Below are positions 17,667 to 30,230 of a stretch of 64,000 nt of DNA, one piece after another; position 1 is the stretch's first letter; each line of letters begins with the position of its first letter. Made by a program: the position numbers and the translations under genes. The stretch covers positions 40,246,362-40,310,361 of the forward strand of contig CM049307.1 of NCBI GenBank assembly GCA_026874595.1. The letters run 5' to 3'. This DNA is from Sipunculus nudus (taxonomy: Eukaryota > Annelida > Sipuncula > Golfingiida > Sipunculidae). The notes beneath the pieces were generated by a model. The model was not told where the DNA came from and did no database searches. It worked only from the letters and a program-made list of their open reading frames with translations.

Positions 17667-18740
17667 CCTTGTGGTCATCCAGGAGTCATACACGTTATCC
17701 ATGTTTTGTACAGCTGCTGTGGTTAATCAGGGGTTTCATCATGACTTTTCATACCCGTTTATCGCTCAAAAGCGAGTAACGTACCCGTTGAAAGATGATA
17801 TCATGGAAATCATGTGTGTTTATAGAGTCTTCCGTCAGGAGCCGCATTATAAATTAAGTCGTAGTTCCGGAGTCTCACTATGTTTTTGCTTACCAGCTGT
17901 CATCCAAAGACTCCCCCATGCATGGTAAGGAAATTCTGAGTAACGTATCCGTCGATACGTCATACGTGGTATCAGTGGCGTCAATTTTTCTTCCAGGGTG
18001 GGGGATGACTTTGTTTAAATATACACACACACATATACATGTATATATATATATACCTTTTTCAGCGTCTCTGAGTGAAATTCAGCTATATATATATATA
18101 ATTAATAATATAATTATAATAATATAATTATTATCATTATATATATATAATGATATATATAATTATTATATATATACTTAATCTTCTTTCAAGTAATTAT
18201 AATGATTAGGAATATAAGTTATTTTTGAATTCTAAGCAAGGTTTAGATATAAAATATTTTATTAAATGGATCCAAAGCCTTTAATTCTGTTTATTAATTT
18301 ATTTCATTTGCAATATTATGATATTATTCTCTGAAAAGTGGGGGGGGGGATGATTACATTGACCATCCCCCCCCCCCCCTTGCCAAAAGGTGGGGGGTAT
18401 ATATACCCCCATCCCCCCTATACTGACGCCCATGCGTGGTATCATAGATTTTTTTATTCGTCTTTCAGAAGTCACATCAGTGTCGTATCAATCAAATCGT
18501 CTTTCCGGAGTCACAACATGCTTGTGTGAATCTAACTGCCATCCAGAAGTCGCACCAAGCTGCATGGTGTAAATCCAACGTTTTATCTAGCCGTCGTTCA
18601 AGAGTCACATCGTTATTCAAGTCGTTGATCAGGAGTCATATCATACTGCATGGCGTCTTTGTTCAGGAGTCACCACATGTTGTTAGTGTTAGTACAGGAG
18701 TCGCGCGTCATGGTTCCTTTAAGCCAGCTGACCTCAGGGA
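17667..18740 (+). repeat. Imperfect GGAGTCACATCATG repeats downstream of CATSPER3 stop
   Basis: Irregularly spaced copies of a (C/T)(C/A)GGAGTCxCAxxATG motif, about 40-50 bases apart, occur at 17667-17964 and again at 18460-18720. The hAT-like insertion at 17973-18434 splits the array. Probably the CATSPER3 3' UTR or flanking repeat. No clear AATAAA was found near the stop. Confidence 0.5.
17973..18434. mobile_element. hAT-like non-autonomous element with 8-bp target duplication
   Basis: Begins CAGTGGCGTCA and ends TGACGCCCATG, imperfect terminal inverted repeats of hAT type. It is flanked on both sides by CGTGGTAT (17965-17972 and 18435-18442), a perfect 8-bp duplication. The interior has TA microsatellites, a G run (18341-18349) and C runs. 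No transposase. Confidence 0.8.
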
Positions 18741-21700
18741 ACAAATTATGACAGCTCTGATATCTATATTTGTACTTCCATGTACATTCATAAGACCACA
18801 GGTGTTTAATACTGGTAAGAATTAAACACAAACTGTATTTGTTTACACTCAGTATGCTGTTATGTTTTGTGTTGCTTGTTTCTTGTCTTTATTTTAGACA
18901 TTTTGATTATGGTTATGTAAAACTGATAGTGTTTTAACAGCCTCATTATTCGTGTTAAAATTAAATATTTTTGTGCATACAAGTCTTGCCAAATGGTACA
19001 CTCATCTATACTTAATAATGAAGCTGGCCTTCTGAAGCAAATCCATCAATTGGAGTTTCACACAAACACATGCACGCACACACTCATGGTTGACAGATAT
19101 TGTACAGGTTGAATTAAATGGAACTGTACTGAATCTGCTCAAATTCTAACTTCAGACTCCAAAACAGATATACATTCTTCCATTCTCTCCCATTGGATGC
19201 AACCCACACAAAATCATAACTTCAAATTATGGACGTTTACCATCAGCGAAAGATAACGGGGGGGCCCTTAACCCCCAACTACCCGCTTGCAACTTAGCGA
19301 TCCTAGGGAATAGGCATGATGTTTTATTACCTTGAACATTAAAGTCAAGGTCAAAAATAAATTCCATGTGAAAATCGGTCACTTACGACTATTACTCAAA
19401 CCAAAGGTCAGGTTTTGAAAACCAGGGGTACTGGAGAGATAATGCAAACATGAGCAGAAAAAAAAGAAGAAGAAAAAACAACGATTTCTAGTCGATGGTT
19501 GTAGACTCTCATGTGGGACCTAACCTAAGGCAGCCGCCCTCTAACACTCCCCTCCCGCCCCATCCCACTATAAATCTTTACCCCAATCTTGATTCAGAAA
19601 TAAATTCATCGACCCCTATGATTTTTTTAATCCCCACAACCCCCAACCCATCCTATATATAACCCTATATACGATGCCATGATTTATGTACGTATATATG
19701 GGTTCTTCATGGTGCCCAACGTTATGAAAGAATAAACGCGCTTCTATTGAGCATGGTCATCAACTAGGATACCGTGTACTCATGCAATAGACTTATTAAA
19801 ACATATCACGTGATTTGGTAGGAAAACAAGAATGCATATATTTTACGATGTACCAGTTATAACGAGTTTTTCATGGCAAGCTTGATGCTAAATGGTCTGA
19901 ATATTTATTTGTGTCCTGTTCTCTATTTTATACCACGAAGGTTAAAAAAAAAAGAAACCCATACACGCGACTATAAAATTATTGTCACACGGAATATGAT
20001 AATTTCTGCAGATTGTTGCAATTGGTTTCATGTGTACTCTTAACACGTATGTCTGTGAACTGAACAATTATTGCCAGCCATATCATGCTTTGTGTGCTGT
20101 CTCTATACATAATGTGCATTTATAAAGCTAGCTTCATAGCCCGGATAAAATTATGGCAGGACTTTCAGAAACGACGGGATTTAAGCGTCTTTGATGCTTG
20201 AAATCTCCCTCAGATGCTCAGTTCTTTGGGTCCAAGCGTCCGGTCGGACTTGTGGAAGTTGGTATTTGTAGCAGTCACTTACTATTGCAGACTACCTCTA
20301 ACCAGTTAATTGTACAAACACTGTGCTGACAACTAAACCTTATATTCAATTAAAATCAAATAATCAGATAATGACACGATATCTAATTATAATAATATAT
20401 AATTATAATGATAGGATAATGCCGATAAACATCTGAAAAAAAATTCAATTTTACATAACACTTTTAACATTGACACAGATCCCCTAATCCACAGGTCCCA
20501 CCAACAACCTTTGTGGCCCACCAAAAATTTAACCTAAGTGTACCGGACTCTCTATTTTTTTTTCTTCCTATTGAAAGGCGTGTTCGTAGTATGATACATT
20601 CGCAGGAAATCACCTTTCTTAACTGTCTGTGGTTGAATTTCGTGATTTTTTTTTTATTTGGTGTCTAGAAAATATTAGAAAATCTTTGTAATCAACGTTT
20701 CACGTCCAATTTCTTTCAAGCATGATATACGTAGACGAGATGGCATTTCAATTATATATACGTATATACAAACGCGTGAAGACCCAGCAGTCTTACCGTC
20801 CCCTGTCGTCTTGTGGTAATTACCACAAATCGATGCCCATAGACATGTTGATTGTGATTTCTAATGTTATAATTATTAATAAAGTACCATCGATTCATGA
20901 ATATTATTATCCCTTGACCGAATTACATTTGTGATTTTAACAAACACTTACTGTTACAGTGATGAACTGTTAAATATTGTTGAGAGGGCTGATGAATTGT
21001 TGCCTTTGCCCGTAAATTAAATTATTATATAAAATAATATTCTACGTTATATATAAATTATACTATAATTTTATATATCAAATTATTAATATATCAAAAT
21101 AAAAATAAGCCACGTATGACTGTGAAACGCTTTTTCATGGAACCAGAATCATATGAACAAATAATTTATTATTGCTTTATTTTAGAAATTATTCTTTATT
21201 TTCATTTTATTCCAATAACTCCATTGTTATTTGTATACAATATTACCATGATCCATTATTATACAATAGGCAAGGCTATTACAATACAGGTTGGACCGGG
21301 TAACCCAGCACATATATAAGACACGCTTATTATTAATATATATGAAATATTTGATGATTGGAATGAAAAATTAATTTGAATACGATTTTGCAATAATTCA
21401 TACCATAATTCATGAAATATTTTTAAAGACATGTTTGATTGGTTAGATGGATTTAATATATACAATAATTTAACACACCTTAAATATGTTTTCATATTTT
21501 ACAGGGGAAATAAACAAACCTTTGGTTTATTGTGTCTGTTTCTACTTAAATATATAAAAAAAGTAAAGAAAAAAATTAGACTTCTTCAAAGTATGTGTAC
21601 CCAAAGTTACCATTTAGTATAGTATTGGCTAATCACAAGCCATCAAACTACTGAGATGTGTTGCTGGTAATTTTTTTCAGTCATAATCTGCTAATTAGCT

Positions 21701-22680
21701 GAAACTGAGACTAATCAGGTCAAGGGAGTAAAGGGGTAATCTGACCGATGTGGCTATATAGGTTCAGGATGTTGATTGAGATCTAGACATGGCCAGAGCC
21801 TTGTTTCTTATAGCAATCATCAACACATTATGCTATGACCAAACAGGGATTTGACCAGCCAGTGGTCAATGTCAGTTACAATTAGACAGCACATGGGGTT
21901 ACAATTAGATAAGGAGTCCACCTTAGGCTTTGTGCAGTTCCAGGTCAATTGAGTCACCTACAGAGCCAGCTGTGGCCACACACTGTCTATTACAAGATCA
22001 AAGGTAATCAAGCCCTTACTTCACTCCCAGCCATATTATATAATATGTGAGACATGACACAAGTACAAGGTTACAGTCCATATACAACATCAGGTAAGGT
22101 AACTTTATACAAAGTAAAGACCAGCTCCCATTGCAAGGATAATTGTTTAAAGTCTAGATTTCAGATTAAGGATGCATCATCTATTTTGTATAACAAATTG
22201 ACGTTATACCTAGAAAAGACACATTTGCATAGTGTTGTTACAACTGTGTTGTTAAAGTGTCATTTATAGGGTAGTAATTGTTTGAAAGGTGCGCTTGAGT
22301 TCGGCAGGGGTTCGGAGTGTGGGTTCCCATGTATATATATAAATTTCCTTTACACTGACTCTTAATTCCACTTCAAGATCATCGACCAACGTGAAAGCAA
22401 GTGCAAGCTGATTAAACAATAAACAAATGTTCTTTTTCAAATATAGTTGCTTTATCATACGTTTTACGTTTTCTTTACAGGCATTCATTCACATCAACAC
22501 ATTTAATGTCGTCTGCTAAAAATTCAAAATGGCATTAACGAATAAAAAGGCACTTACTGAAATCATGTACTTACTGTTCATTTACGGAGTTCCATTACTA
22601 TCACCATGGCTCTGTTCCTTTTATTATTACTATTACTTAAATTTACTTGAAATATTCTACGTTAATCAATTGTTGATTTA
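18741..22680. other. Intergenic, no gene recognised
   Basis: AT-rich sequence between CATSPER3 and the CARD gene. No long frame with recognisable content. Contains a perfect 18-bp palindrome at 20811-20828 (separate entry) and AT-rich palindromic stretches near 20385 and 21015-21090. Confidence 0.5.
20811..20828. promoter_or_regulatory. 18-bp palindrome TTGTGGTAATTACCACAA
   Basis: Two inverted TGTGGT words (RUNX-type core) flank a TAATTA homeodomain-type core. Whether it binds anything is unknown. Confidence 0.3.

Positions 22681-22682
<2 letters not shown>

Positions 22683-22713
<31 letters not shown>
22683..22713. repeat. CA microsatellite
   Basis: About 15 AC units. Confidence 0.95.
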
Positions 22714-22715
<2 letters not shown>

Positions 22716-23349
22716 CAAAGGAGACGAAAGGGACACGTATTGTTATCGAACCGGGGATACAAACAACTGGTTTGCTGTCGTCCGTCGGCTGTACATTACC
22801 CATACTTTCTCAGGAACGACAGGAAATAGCATCGCCAAAATTTGTGCAAATATTGATTTAATTATATGCATATTCAACTGGTTAAAACTAGTACTTTTAA
22901 CCTTTACAAATTTTCTTTTCGGTAGGCTTCAAGTCAGCTTTTTAATAAAAAAAATACAATATAGAGTAGTACTCCGTCAAATTTGTGGACTGATTCTGGT
23001 TCAGTAATTTTAGAAGTTGTGACCTTAGCCCTTGGATCAAGTAACCCTGCATCAGACACAATACAATAATATTTCCTGCAAACTCCAATTCCTTTTGTAT
23101 CACGCAAGCATACTTTTTGTAGTCCATCCCCAAATTGTTCTACTTCAATGATTTTTACCCAACAAGATGCTTTTGAACTTAATTATGTGCCATGAAAGCC
23201 AATTTAAGCCAAATTGCTACAGGTATCTTCTTCTCCGAAACCGTAAAGCTGAGTTGGTTCGATGGTCACGTTTCGGTGATGTTTGGTCAATATTGCTTTG
23301 TTAACCAATAACAGTCTTCTACTGCAAAATGTTTCTGCACCAAATCTTA

Positions 23350-24806
23350 TTACATTAAGGAACTTTATTACAATAGGGGTTACTCGGACCCAACCACTTT
23401 ATGTTATAACGTTGCCTATTGTAAAAAAAATTTATGATAGAAAAATCTTATAGATATTTTTTTGTAGTTTTGTAGTGGAGACACATTAAGAACAGTTATA
23501 ATTAACAGACATCTTAGCATTTGTAAATCAAACAATTGTGGCATTTTAATAAAAATTAAAACACCTTTTATACTGTAAAAGACACATGCAATCAAGTGGT
23601 TATCACATAAAAAAGGGGTACTCGGACCCGACCACTATTGTAATAACGTTGCCTATGAAATAAAAATTGTCAGAAAAATATTATGGATATTTTTGTAGCA
23701 CATGGAGACACGTTAAGAACAGTTATAATTCACAGACATTTCAACAGTTGTAAACCATACAATTGTGGTATTTTTAATTAATATTTAAACGCCTTTGATA
23801 CAGTAAGTAGCAAATGTTACTAAGTGCTTATTACATTAAGGAACTTTTTTACAATAAGGGTTACTCGGAACCAACCACTATTGTAATAATGTTGCCTATT
23901 GTTATAATGATTAATGACAGATAAATATTATAGCTATTTTTAGTACATGGGTGATACTATATGAACAGTTATAATTTATAGACATATTAGTAGTCGCACA
24001 ATTAAAAACAGTTTCATTTAAGGAAAAATTAAAATACCCTTTTTATATTGTAAATGACATCAGTTATTGAATGGTTAATACAATAACGAACTATTACGAT
24101 AGGGGTTAATTGGGCCCAACCACTTTTGTAATAACGATGCCTATTGTAATAAAAAAGACTCATTGAGGAACTTAAAGTTATTTGATTATGTTATGTTGAT
24201 TATTAAGTGTAAACATTTACTTTTTATCACGTGTCCAAATATATGACATACAAAAAAGGCCTTAATTATTGTAATTTTTTGACTATTTAGACCCTAATAG
24301 TGCAGTCATTAATACTTATAATAACGTTGCCTGTAGTAATGAATGAGGGATCAGTCACTTTTATTAGTACTACATACATACAATATCTACACAACCCCGT
24401 TGAAATATCAATATAATAAATGAATGATCATCAATTTAAAATACAATAGTCATTTGCATTGTTTAATTTTAAAACAGATCATAAAAACGTACCATTACAA
24501 TATCGCACCAAAATGCTGATATACTTTGCTGAAAAAAGTTATTCATAGTTTCATAATCAAAGGTATTGTTAAACAGTATTCACATTTTTTTAACAAAAAC
24601 TGCATGGTGTGCCAAAACCATTGCAACTGCAACCCCTAATGTAATAACAATTTTATTACAATAGGGGTTGCAAATACAACCCCTAATGTAATAATTTTAA
24701 CAATAATGCACGTTATTACAATAGGGGTTATGAGAAACAGCTCATTTGTAACCCCTAATGTAATAATTATTACAATAAGGGACGTTATTACAATAGGGAA
24801 CGTAAC
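23350..24806. repeat. Tandem and inverted TTACAATAGGGGTT repeats
   Basis: Four diverged direct units of about 240 bp start near 23350, 23603, 23829 and 24076, each with GGGGTTACTCGGACCCAACCAC and TAATAACGTTGCCTATTGT. A fifth partial unit is near 24292. From 24629 the same words turn into short inverted pairs (AACCCCTAATGTAATAA against TTATTACAATAGGGGTT) three times. May be an old TIR element whose ends were multiplied. No coding frame. Confidence 0.7.
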
Positions 24807-24911
24807 ACTGCATACATTGTATAAATGCATGATCAGTTCCAACTCCAAAGGACCCCCCCCCCCTCCTTCCTTTGAGGCTTGTAATATAATACATGTGCGT
24901 CAGGCCTATAG

Positions 24912-25130
24912 GCAGGGGCGGATCAAAGATTTTGGAAAGGGGAGCTATAGGGCCAGCCCTGGCAGACTACTATAATAAACCTATAATATAAGAAAGGTCC
25001 TCTGGTCCAAAAAGATAAGGGGGGGGGGTCAGGCCGGAAAAATTCGGTTGAAACCCTTAAAAAAGGTTGTGGCGTCTCAATGAATGGGGGAGGTAGAGTC
25101 TGCCCCCCCCCCTCCCGATCCGCTGTACTG
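24912..25130. mobile_element. hAT-like remnant
   Basis: CAGGGGCGGATC at the left and GATCCGCTGTACTG at the right form short inverted ends, with poly-G and poly-C runs inside. No matching 8-bp flanking duplication seen, so the call is tentative. Confidence 0.4.
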
Positions 25131-25138
25131 ATGGGCCC

Positions 25139-25140
<2 letters not shown>

Positions 25141-25211
<71 letters not shown>
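25141..25211. repeat. TA microsatellite
   Basis: About 35 TA units. Confidence 0.95.
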
Positions 25212-25212
<1 letters not shown>

Positions 25213-26167
25213 AAATATTTATTATATTTATAACCGTTAATATAAACGCTATTTTCGTGGGAATTATATAGAATGACGAACAATAACCCAGGTATGGCAA
25301 ATGATTGATTCACACAGAACCATATGGAACATGCACTCAGATATGTCACGGAATACTCATATTGCGAACACGCGGGGAAATAAAGTGTTGAGAATCCCTT
25401 CAAGATCCTTTCAAGTTTACACGTATAGCTTAGGCCTATACGTGCAGCTTATGTCAGCCCGTCTCTATATAAAACTATAATTTATAGTTTATATATAGGT
25501 ATATTCCATGTCTATATATATAAGCCTAACGTACAAGCAAAGATAGCACCAGAATGTAATATATAATTTATATCTTATATGTTTTGAAGGTACAGTCGAA
25601 CCCCTAAATTTAGGCTTAAACCGGCATCGTCGAGAATTAAATGTTTGCCAGATTACGCATGCATTTTGCCGGACTACTTTTTAAGGACATCCCAAGCAGT
25701 ATACACTACCCACGGGAGTGCAATTATTTAATGCCTGCTGTGCCTTAAATACAAAATTTAAAATTAATTATATCGCATTTATTGAAAAAAAATAAACATA
25801 AAACGATGAAAGATATAAATTAAACCCATGAACAATTGGCCGAACACAAAATATTCCTAGCAAAACAAATCTAGCACATGGACTTACTATCTCCAATTCA
25901 CCTGTTTTATACGTTGTTATATGGTTCTGTGTGCAAAAATACACAGTCAATGTTCTTGCGCATGCACGACATCTCTCAGAAACACAGATGAATTTAATGC
26001 TAGTTTCAAACATTGGGGCCTAGTTGGAAACAATCGCGCGGACTGCCCTCCAGGTGGCGTGCGCGCTATAGGCCTATTTATATTTAGCTCCAATGATCGA
26101 GCCGGGTGCGAGTTTTTCCCAACTTCTGTTCAGGGGTATGCAAACGCTTTAACCCCCCCCCCCCCCC

Positions 26168-26488
26168 AAAAAAAAATAAAAGGTATGGTTCTTAAGCACC
26201 GCCCGCGTCAATTTTTAACCCCCGCATCAAAACTTTTTATTTTAATTTTCAATATAAACCTAGCAATTTTAAGCTCAAGCCGCTCGGACATTCCTTTCAA
26301 AAAGATAAAATCATAAGATTTTGATAAAATTTTCTTTGTTATGTACTGCTTTTATACTTGTTTAGCAAAAAAAAAATCTGTTATTGCCATTTTTATCGAA
26401 ACATACAAAAGAAAATTAAAAATAAAAAACGCCCGCCCGCATTGATTTCTGAAAAAAGTGCATGAGAACCAAACTTTATTTTTTTGGC
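26168..26488. mobile_element. Harbinger-like MITE copy 1
   Basis: Outer ends AAAAAAATAAAAGGTATGGTT and AACCAAACTTTATTTTTTTGGC are complementary, followed inward by CACCGCCCGCGTC / CGCCCGCCCGCATTG. It is the reverse complement relative of the copy at 42096-42379. The left end is blurred by a C run. Confidence 0.65.
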
Positions 26489-27180
26489 TTTAGAACAAAA
26501 TATTGGCAGATACCATAATATTATCAGAGAAAACACTAAAGGGAGCCTATAGGCCTAATTTGTGTAGCCTATATATATTTCACGTACCTGGTAGGTGAAT
26601 AGGTTCTTTAAAACCTTTTTAGACTAATATGCAATTAAACTGTCTTGTTTTATAAAAAAAAAACTGCTGAATAAGTTAATTAAAAAATGTGAAATGATTA
26701 CATATATTATGTTAGGCCAACTGAATATCTGCAGATAACACATATGTAAAACTGTATAGGCCTATACCATATAGCATATGTGGGTTATTAATAGGAGATT
26801 AAATCGACCTCCCCATGCTATTTTTTTTTAATTGATGTTTTCATTTGATGGCGTATAACGCGGTTACCCTCTGCGGTTAAAAAATTATTGAACAAGTATT
26901 TTTTTACAAGGCTACGTTAGAATAACAGTTACGTACGTACGAGACCAATAATTTTCATATCTCTGCCAGGTGGCGTATTGGTAAACCTTTATGTGAAGCT
27001 GACATAAGTGATAAGGGGTTTCCCCTAACACGTATGCAGATTATAACAGTAAAGTTTCTATACCAATGAATATTTAGCTCAAGCATATGATGTAAAATGT
27101 TTTTTGCCCACGTTTTATCTTTGCTGCGAATACTGGCGCGAAAAGGGCGAACTCCTCCCAACCCACCTAAAGCGGAATGT
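26489..27180. other. Intergenic, nothing recognised
   Basis: AT-rich; repeated AGGCCTAT words only. No gene seen. Confidence 0.4.
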
Positions 27181-27222
27181 AGGTCAGAAATGATTGACAG
27201 CTACTCAGCTGTTCACTCTTCA

Positions 27223-27496
27223 AAGATGGCGGACCACTGGAGAGATCCAAGTTAGTGCGCTATCTTTCTTGGACTAAATCCTATTATGTGGATCCAGAAT
27301 CCTCACATGGCGTAGTCCACTTTCCCAATGAGGACCTTGCAAACGACCTTATGGATAGACAAGCTTATCAGAGGCCTCACTGACGAACTATGACGTGTTT
27401 ACTTTGGCGTGGGCAGATTTGTTTTGGTGTAAGGCAGCCAGGTCCGTCTGTCATATCAAGATGGCTGACAAGGGGCTAACAGTCCTGACTTGGTGA
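27223..27496 (+). promoter_or_regulatory. CARD gene 5' region: YY1-like sites and two short uORFs
   Basis: AAGATGGCGG at 27223-27232 and AAGATGGCTG at 27458-27467 match the YY1 core common just downstream of animal transcription starts. Each contains an ATG opening a short frame: MADHWRDPS (27226-27255) and MADKGLTVLTW (27461-27496), the latter in strong context and closing 28 bases before the main ATG. Which ATGs lie in the mRNA is not known. Confidence 0.45.
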
Positions 27497-27524
27497 GCTG
27501 AAATAAAAGCTAACACAGCAAGCC

Positions 27525-27867
27525 ATGGAGAAATACAACGAATTAACAGGACGACAGAAGAGTCGCTTCGTTCAGGCTATAGACGCAGATCGGCTGCTGC
27601 CATATTTGCACGGGGAACTGTCCAGTTCAGACTGGACTGCGATCAACAACCAGACGACGAAGGCTGGTAAGGTGGAGAAGTTACTGGAGTTGGTGCCGTC
27701 CAAAGGCTCCGAGGCGTCACACGCCCTGTTTATCGCCCTGGAAAACACCTACCCCCATCTACTGACGTTGATGCACCTGCCGTATGTCGGGGTTGGAGGG
27801 CCCAGCCCCGCCAGCACACCCACGACTGGCAGCTCCAGCAGTGCTGCTGGCAGTATATTAGCTCCAG
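27525..27867 (+). CDS. CARD-domain protein, first coding exon (partial gene)
   Basis: Encodes 114 residues plus one base; donor CCAG|GTAAGT. Start context GCCATGG is strong. Residues about 5-85 form a caspase recruitment domain: IDADRLLPYL (19-28), a W37 helix, KVEKLLELVPSKGSEASHALFIAL (49-72) and YPHLLTLM, matching the helix 4-5 signature of CARDs such as those of NOD1 and caspase-type adaptors. A Ser/Thr/Gly/Pro-rich linker follows (PSPASTPTTGSSSSAAGS). CARDs are homotypic adaptors in cell death and innate signalling. The partner domain must be encoded downstream, so the specific gene cannot be named. Confidence 0.85.
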
Positions 27868-28789
27868 GTAAGTCCAAGAACTGTCACACTCACCAGTTAC
27901 TCCAGTAATAGATGCATGTGTGTTATATTAAATATAAGTATAATGTATAATTTGTATAAACCAGCTTTCTGTTTATTTACTTTGCTTTGTTTCTTTCACT
28001 GTACTCCATTTCACTAACCCTGTTCAACTGTTTTATCATGATTAATTTTATCAATTCAGTTAATGCCTAACCTGTATTTACCTTGGAGGCAAATTGGACA
28101 AATTGTGGCGATTATCTAACAGCAAAATAATGTTTACTAGCCATTTACTAGCCATTCGATCATCTGACTTGGAAATAATGCTTGTAGTATCGGAGGAGGG
28201 TAAATTGAATGGTTTATTGAAGGTTAACAAGCTAATGGTGGTACCTACAGGTGATATATAATGACCAACACACTACTGTATGGAACTTTGCAGTGAAATG
28301 TTTCCTTTCTTTCTAATTAAATTTCAGAACATTCAAGCTTTACTGAAAAAAAAAAGTTTACTGTACAATTTATGTTCAGCAAAAAAAAATCTGCTGGTAT
28401 GATATATGTTTGTGATCGGCCTCAAAGGTATATAAAGGTGACAATTTTAAGATAATGACTACTCCCCCCCCCCCCTTTCACCCCAACCCATCCCCCACCC
28501 CCCCCACCCCCAAAAAAAAAGTGGAAAAGGTTTTCATGGAAACACATCATCTGATCCTTATAACAAAGGTAAAAAATAAAGGTGTGGGAGAGAGTAAACC
28601 TTCAGTTCTTGAAGACATCCTTTCTGGAGGTCTGCTTGATCTGAGCTGCCATGCATGGGGTGTTTTGAACAGTGGTTCTCTTCCCGTGATTAATACATTA
28701 CAAGTGAAGTATTCATGAAACTAAATTGCATCACTGCTTGTCTTAGTGATTTCATGCTTTCATTGTTTCTTTAGAAATAGGGCATATTA

Positions 28790-30195
28790 CCGTAAAATCT
28801 CAACTTAAAACTGCACTTCCGATTAAAACCGCACCAAGACTTCGCCGAAATTCCAGGTGAGACATTGCGAGGGGCTCAAGTACTATGAACCCCCCTTTAA
28901 AACCACACCGACTTTCGCTACGGAATAATTTGACAAAAGACACAATCAAGCCATCATCTAGAAATGAACACGCATAGGTTGCGACTCAGCCATTCCTGTC
29001 CACTTTTAAATTCCTTGGGCATTTTATTTAAACACATCATAACACTTTTTTGCAGGGTCACTCAAGCATGAAGTTTGGGAAGACGTCAGGGCCGGTGACC
29101 TCTGCCTGTTTATACAGATTTTATATTCCGTAGAATCCGTGCCGTATTCTTGTTTGCTACTGATTTGTCATTATATTTTGGAAAAAATATTCTGCTGATC
29201 CATTTCAAGTCACTGTATATTTTAATTCTAAAAATTTTTGATAAAAATTCCATTTTCTGGAATTACTCGGAAGATTCAAATCATTTTCTTACCGGTTACT
29301 TCGGTACTATCATCGTCACATCGTACGTTGACATCGCTCCATGTCAAAATTTGCTGGCGCGTTTGAAAACATCGCTGGTCAACTTAACTAAAAATCAAAG
29401 TAATTGAAGTTACCTTGTCGAGATACGCACATATAGGAAACATGACGCTTGATAACAAGTGATTTTAAGGTAAAATTAAAGTGGCCAGTCGGGGTAAGTT
29501 TTTTTTTTCCTGAAGAAAGTTTCCGTGTGGGGAGCCATTTTGTCAAGGCAGTGTTCATGCAAGGTACGCTGGGACAAAATAGGTGGCTGTTCTGTTTACC
29601 ACCCACCGCGTACAGCCGTTCAAAATATTCTTAGCAGAATACCGGGGCGTTTCAGCACATGGCGGCTCTCAAACTTGATTTTAAAACGATCGTCTGCCAT
29701 TGTGTGACTCCTTACAATGTCAGCTTTTTATACATTTTACGTTTTAAACAAATAATCATTGCTAAATAATGCCGCAAATGGGTTTAAAGTAGGCTTTTAT
29801 TTAATTTTGCTTGACCAAGCCCAACAAAGTGGGCTGCTGTGTGTTACAGCAGGGTTGTTGTAAACGTATTATTTGGTGACAATTACCAAAATTTTATAAC
29901 AAGTTATATATCACACGAAAACTAATCAGCAATATTTAATTTATAAATAACAAATAATCGTAAATAATACATTTACACACAGCTCCCATGCATGCGAGAC
30001 TGCTGCTAAGAACGGCCTTCGAAAGTTGCAATATTATTGCCCACTCGCCGGCCCCAAAACAGTGTCTGTCAGGAAGATATTCAGGAAACCCTTCTAGTAT
30101 AAACCGCACAGTGCTTTCAGGAAATCAACCTGATTTCAAGATTTTGAATTTCTTGATTAAACCGCGGTTTCAACTTTCAAGTGGAGATTTTACCG
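28790..30195. mobile_element. TA-flanked 1.4 kb TIR element (mariner-like, non-autonomous)
   Basis: Left end CCGTAAAATCTCAACTT and right end complement CGGTAAAATCTCCACTT (17 bases, two mismatches), each flanked by TA. Further inward, TTAAAACCGC is matched by complementary AAACCGCGG near 30160. No transposase frame. Classification rests on TIR and TA only. Confidence 0.6.
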
Positions 30196-30230
30196 TAATA
30201 ATGAAACCAAAGGATCCAGTTTGGATTTTT

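Noticed and set aside
25077-25403. Frames with (YI)n repeats on both strands
   Set aside because: Translations of the TA microsatellite.
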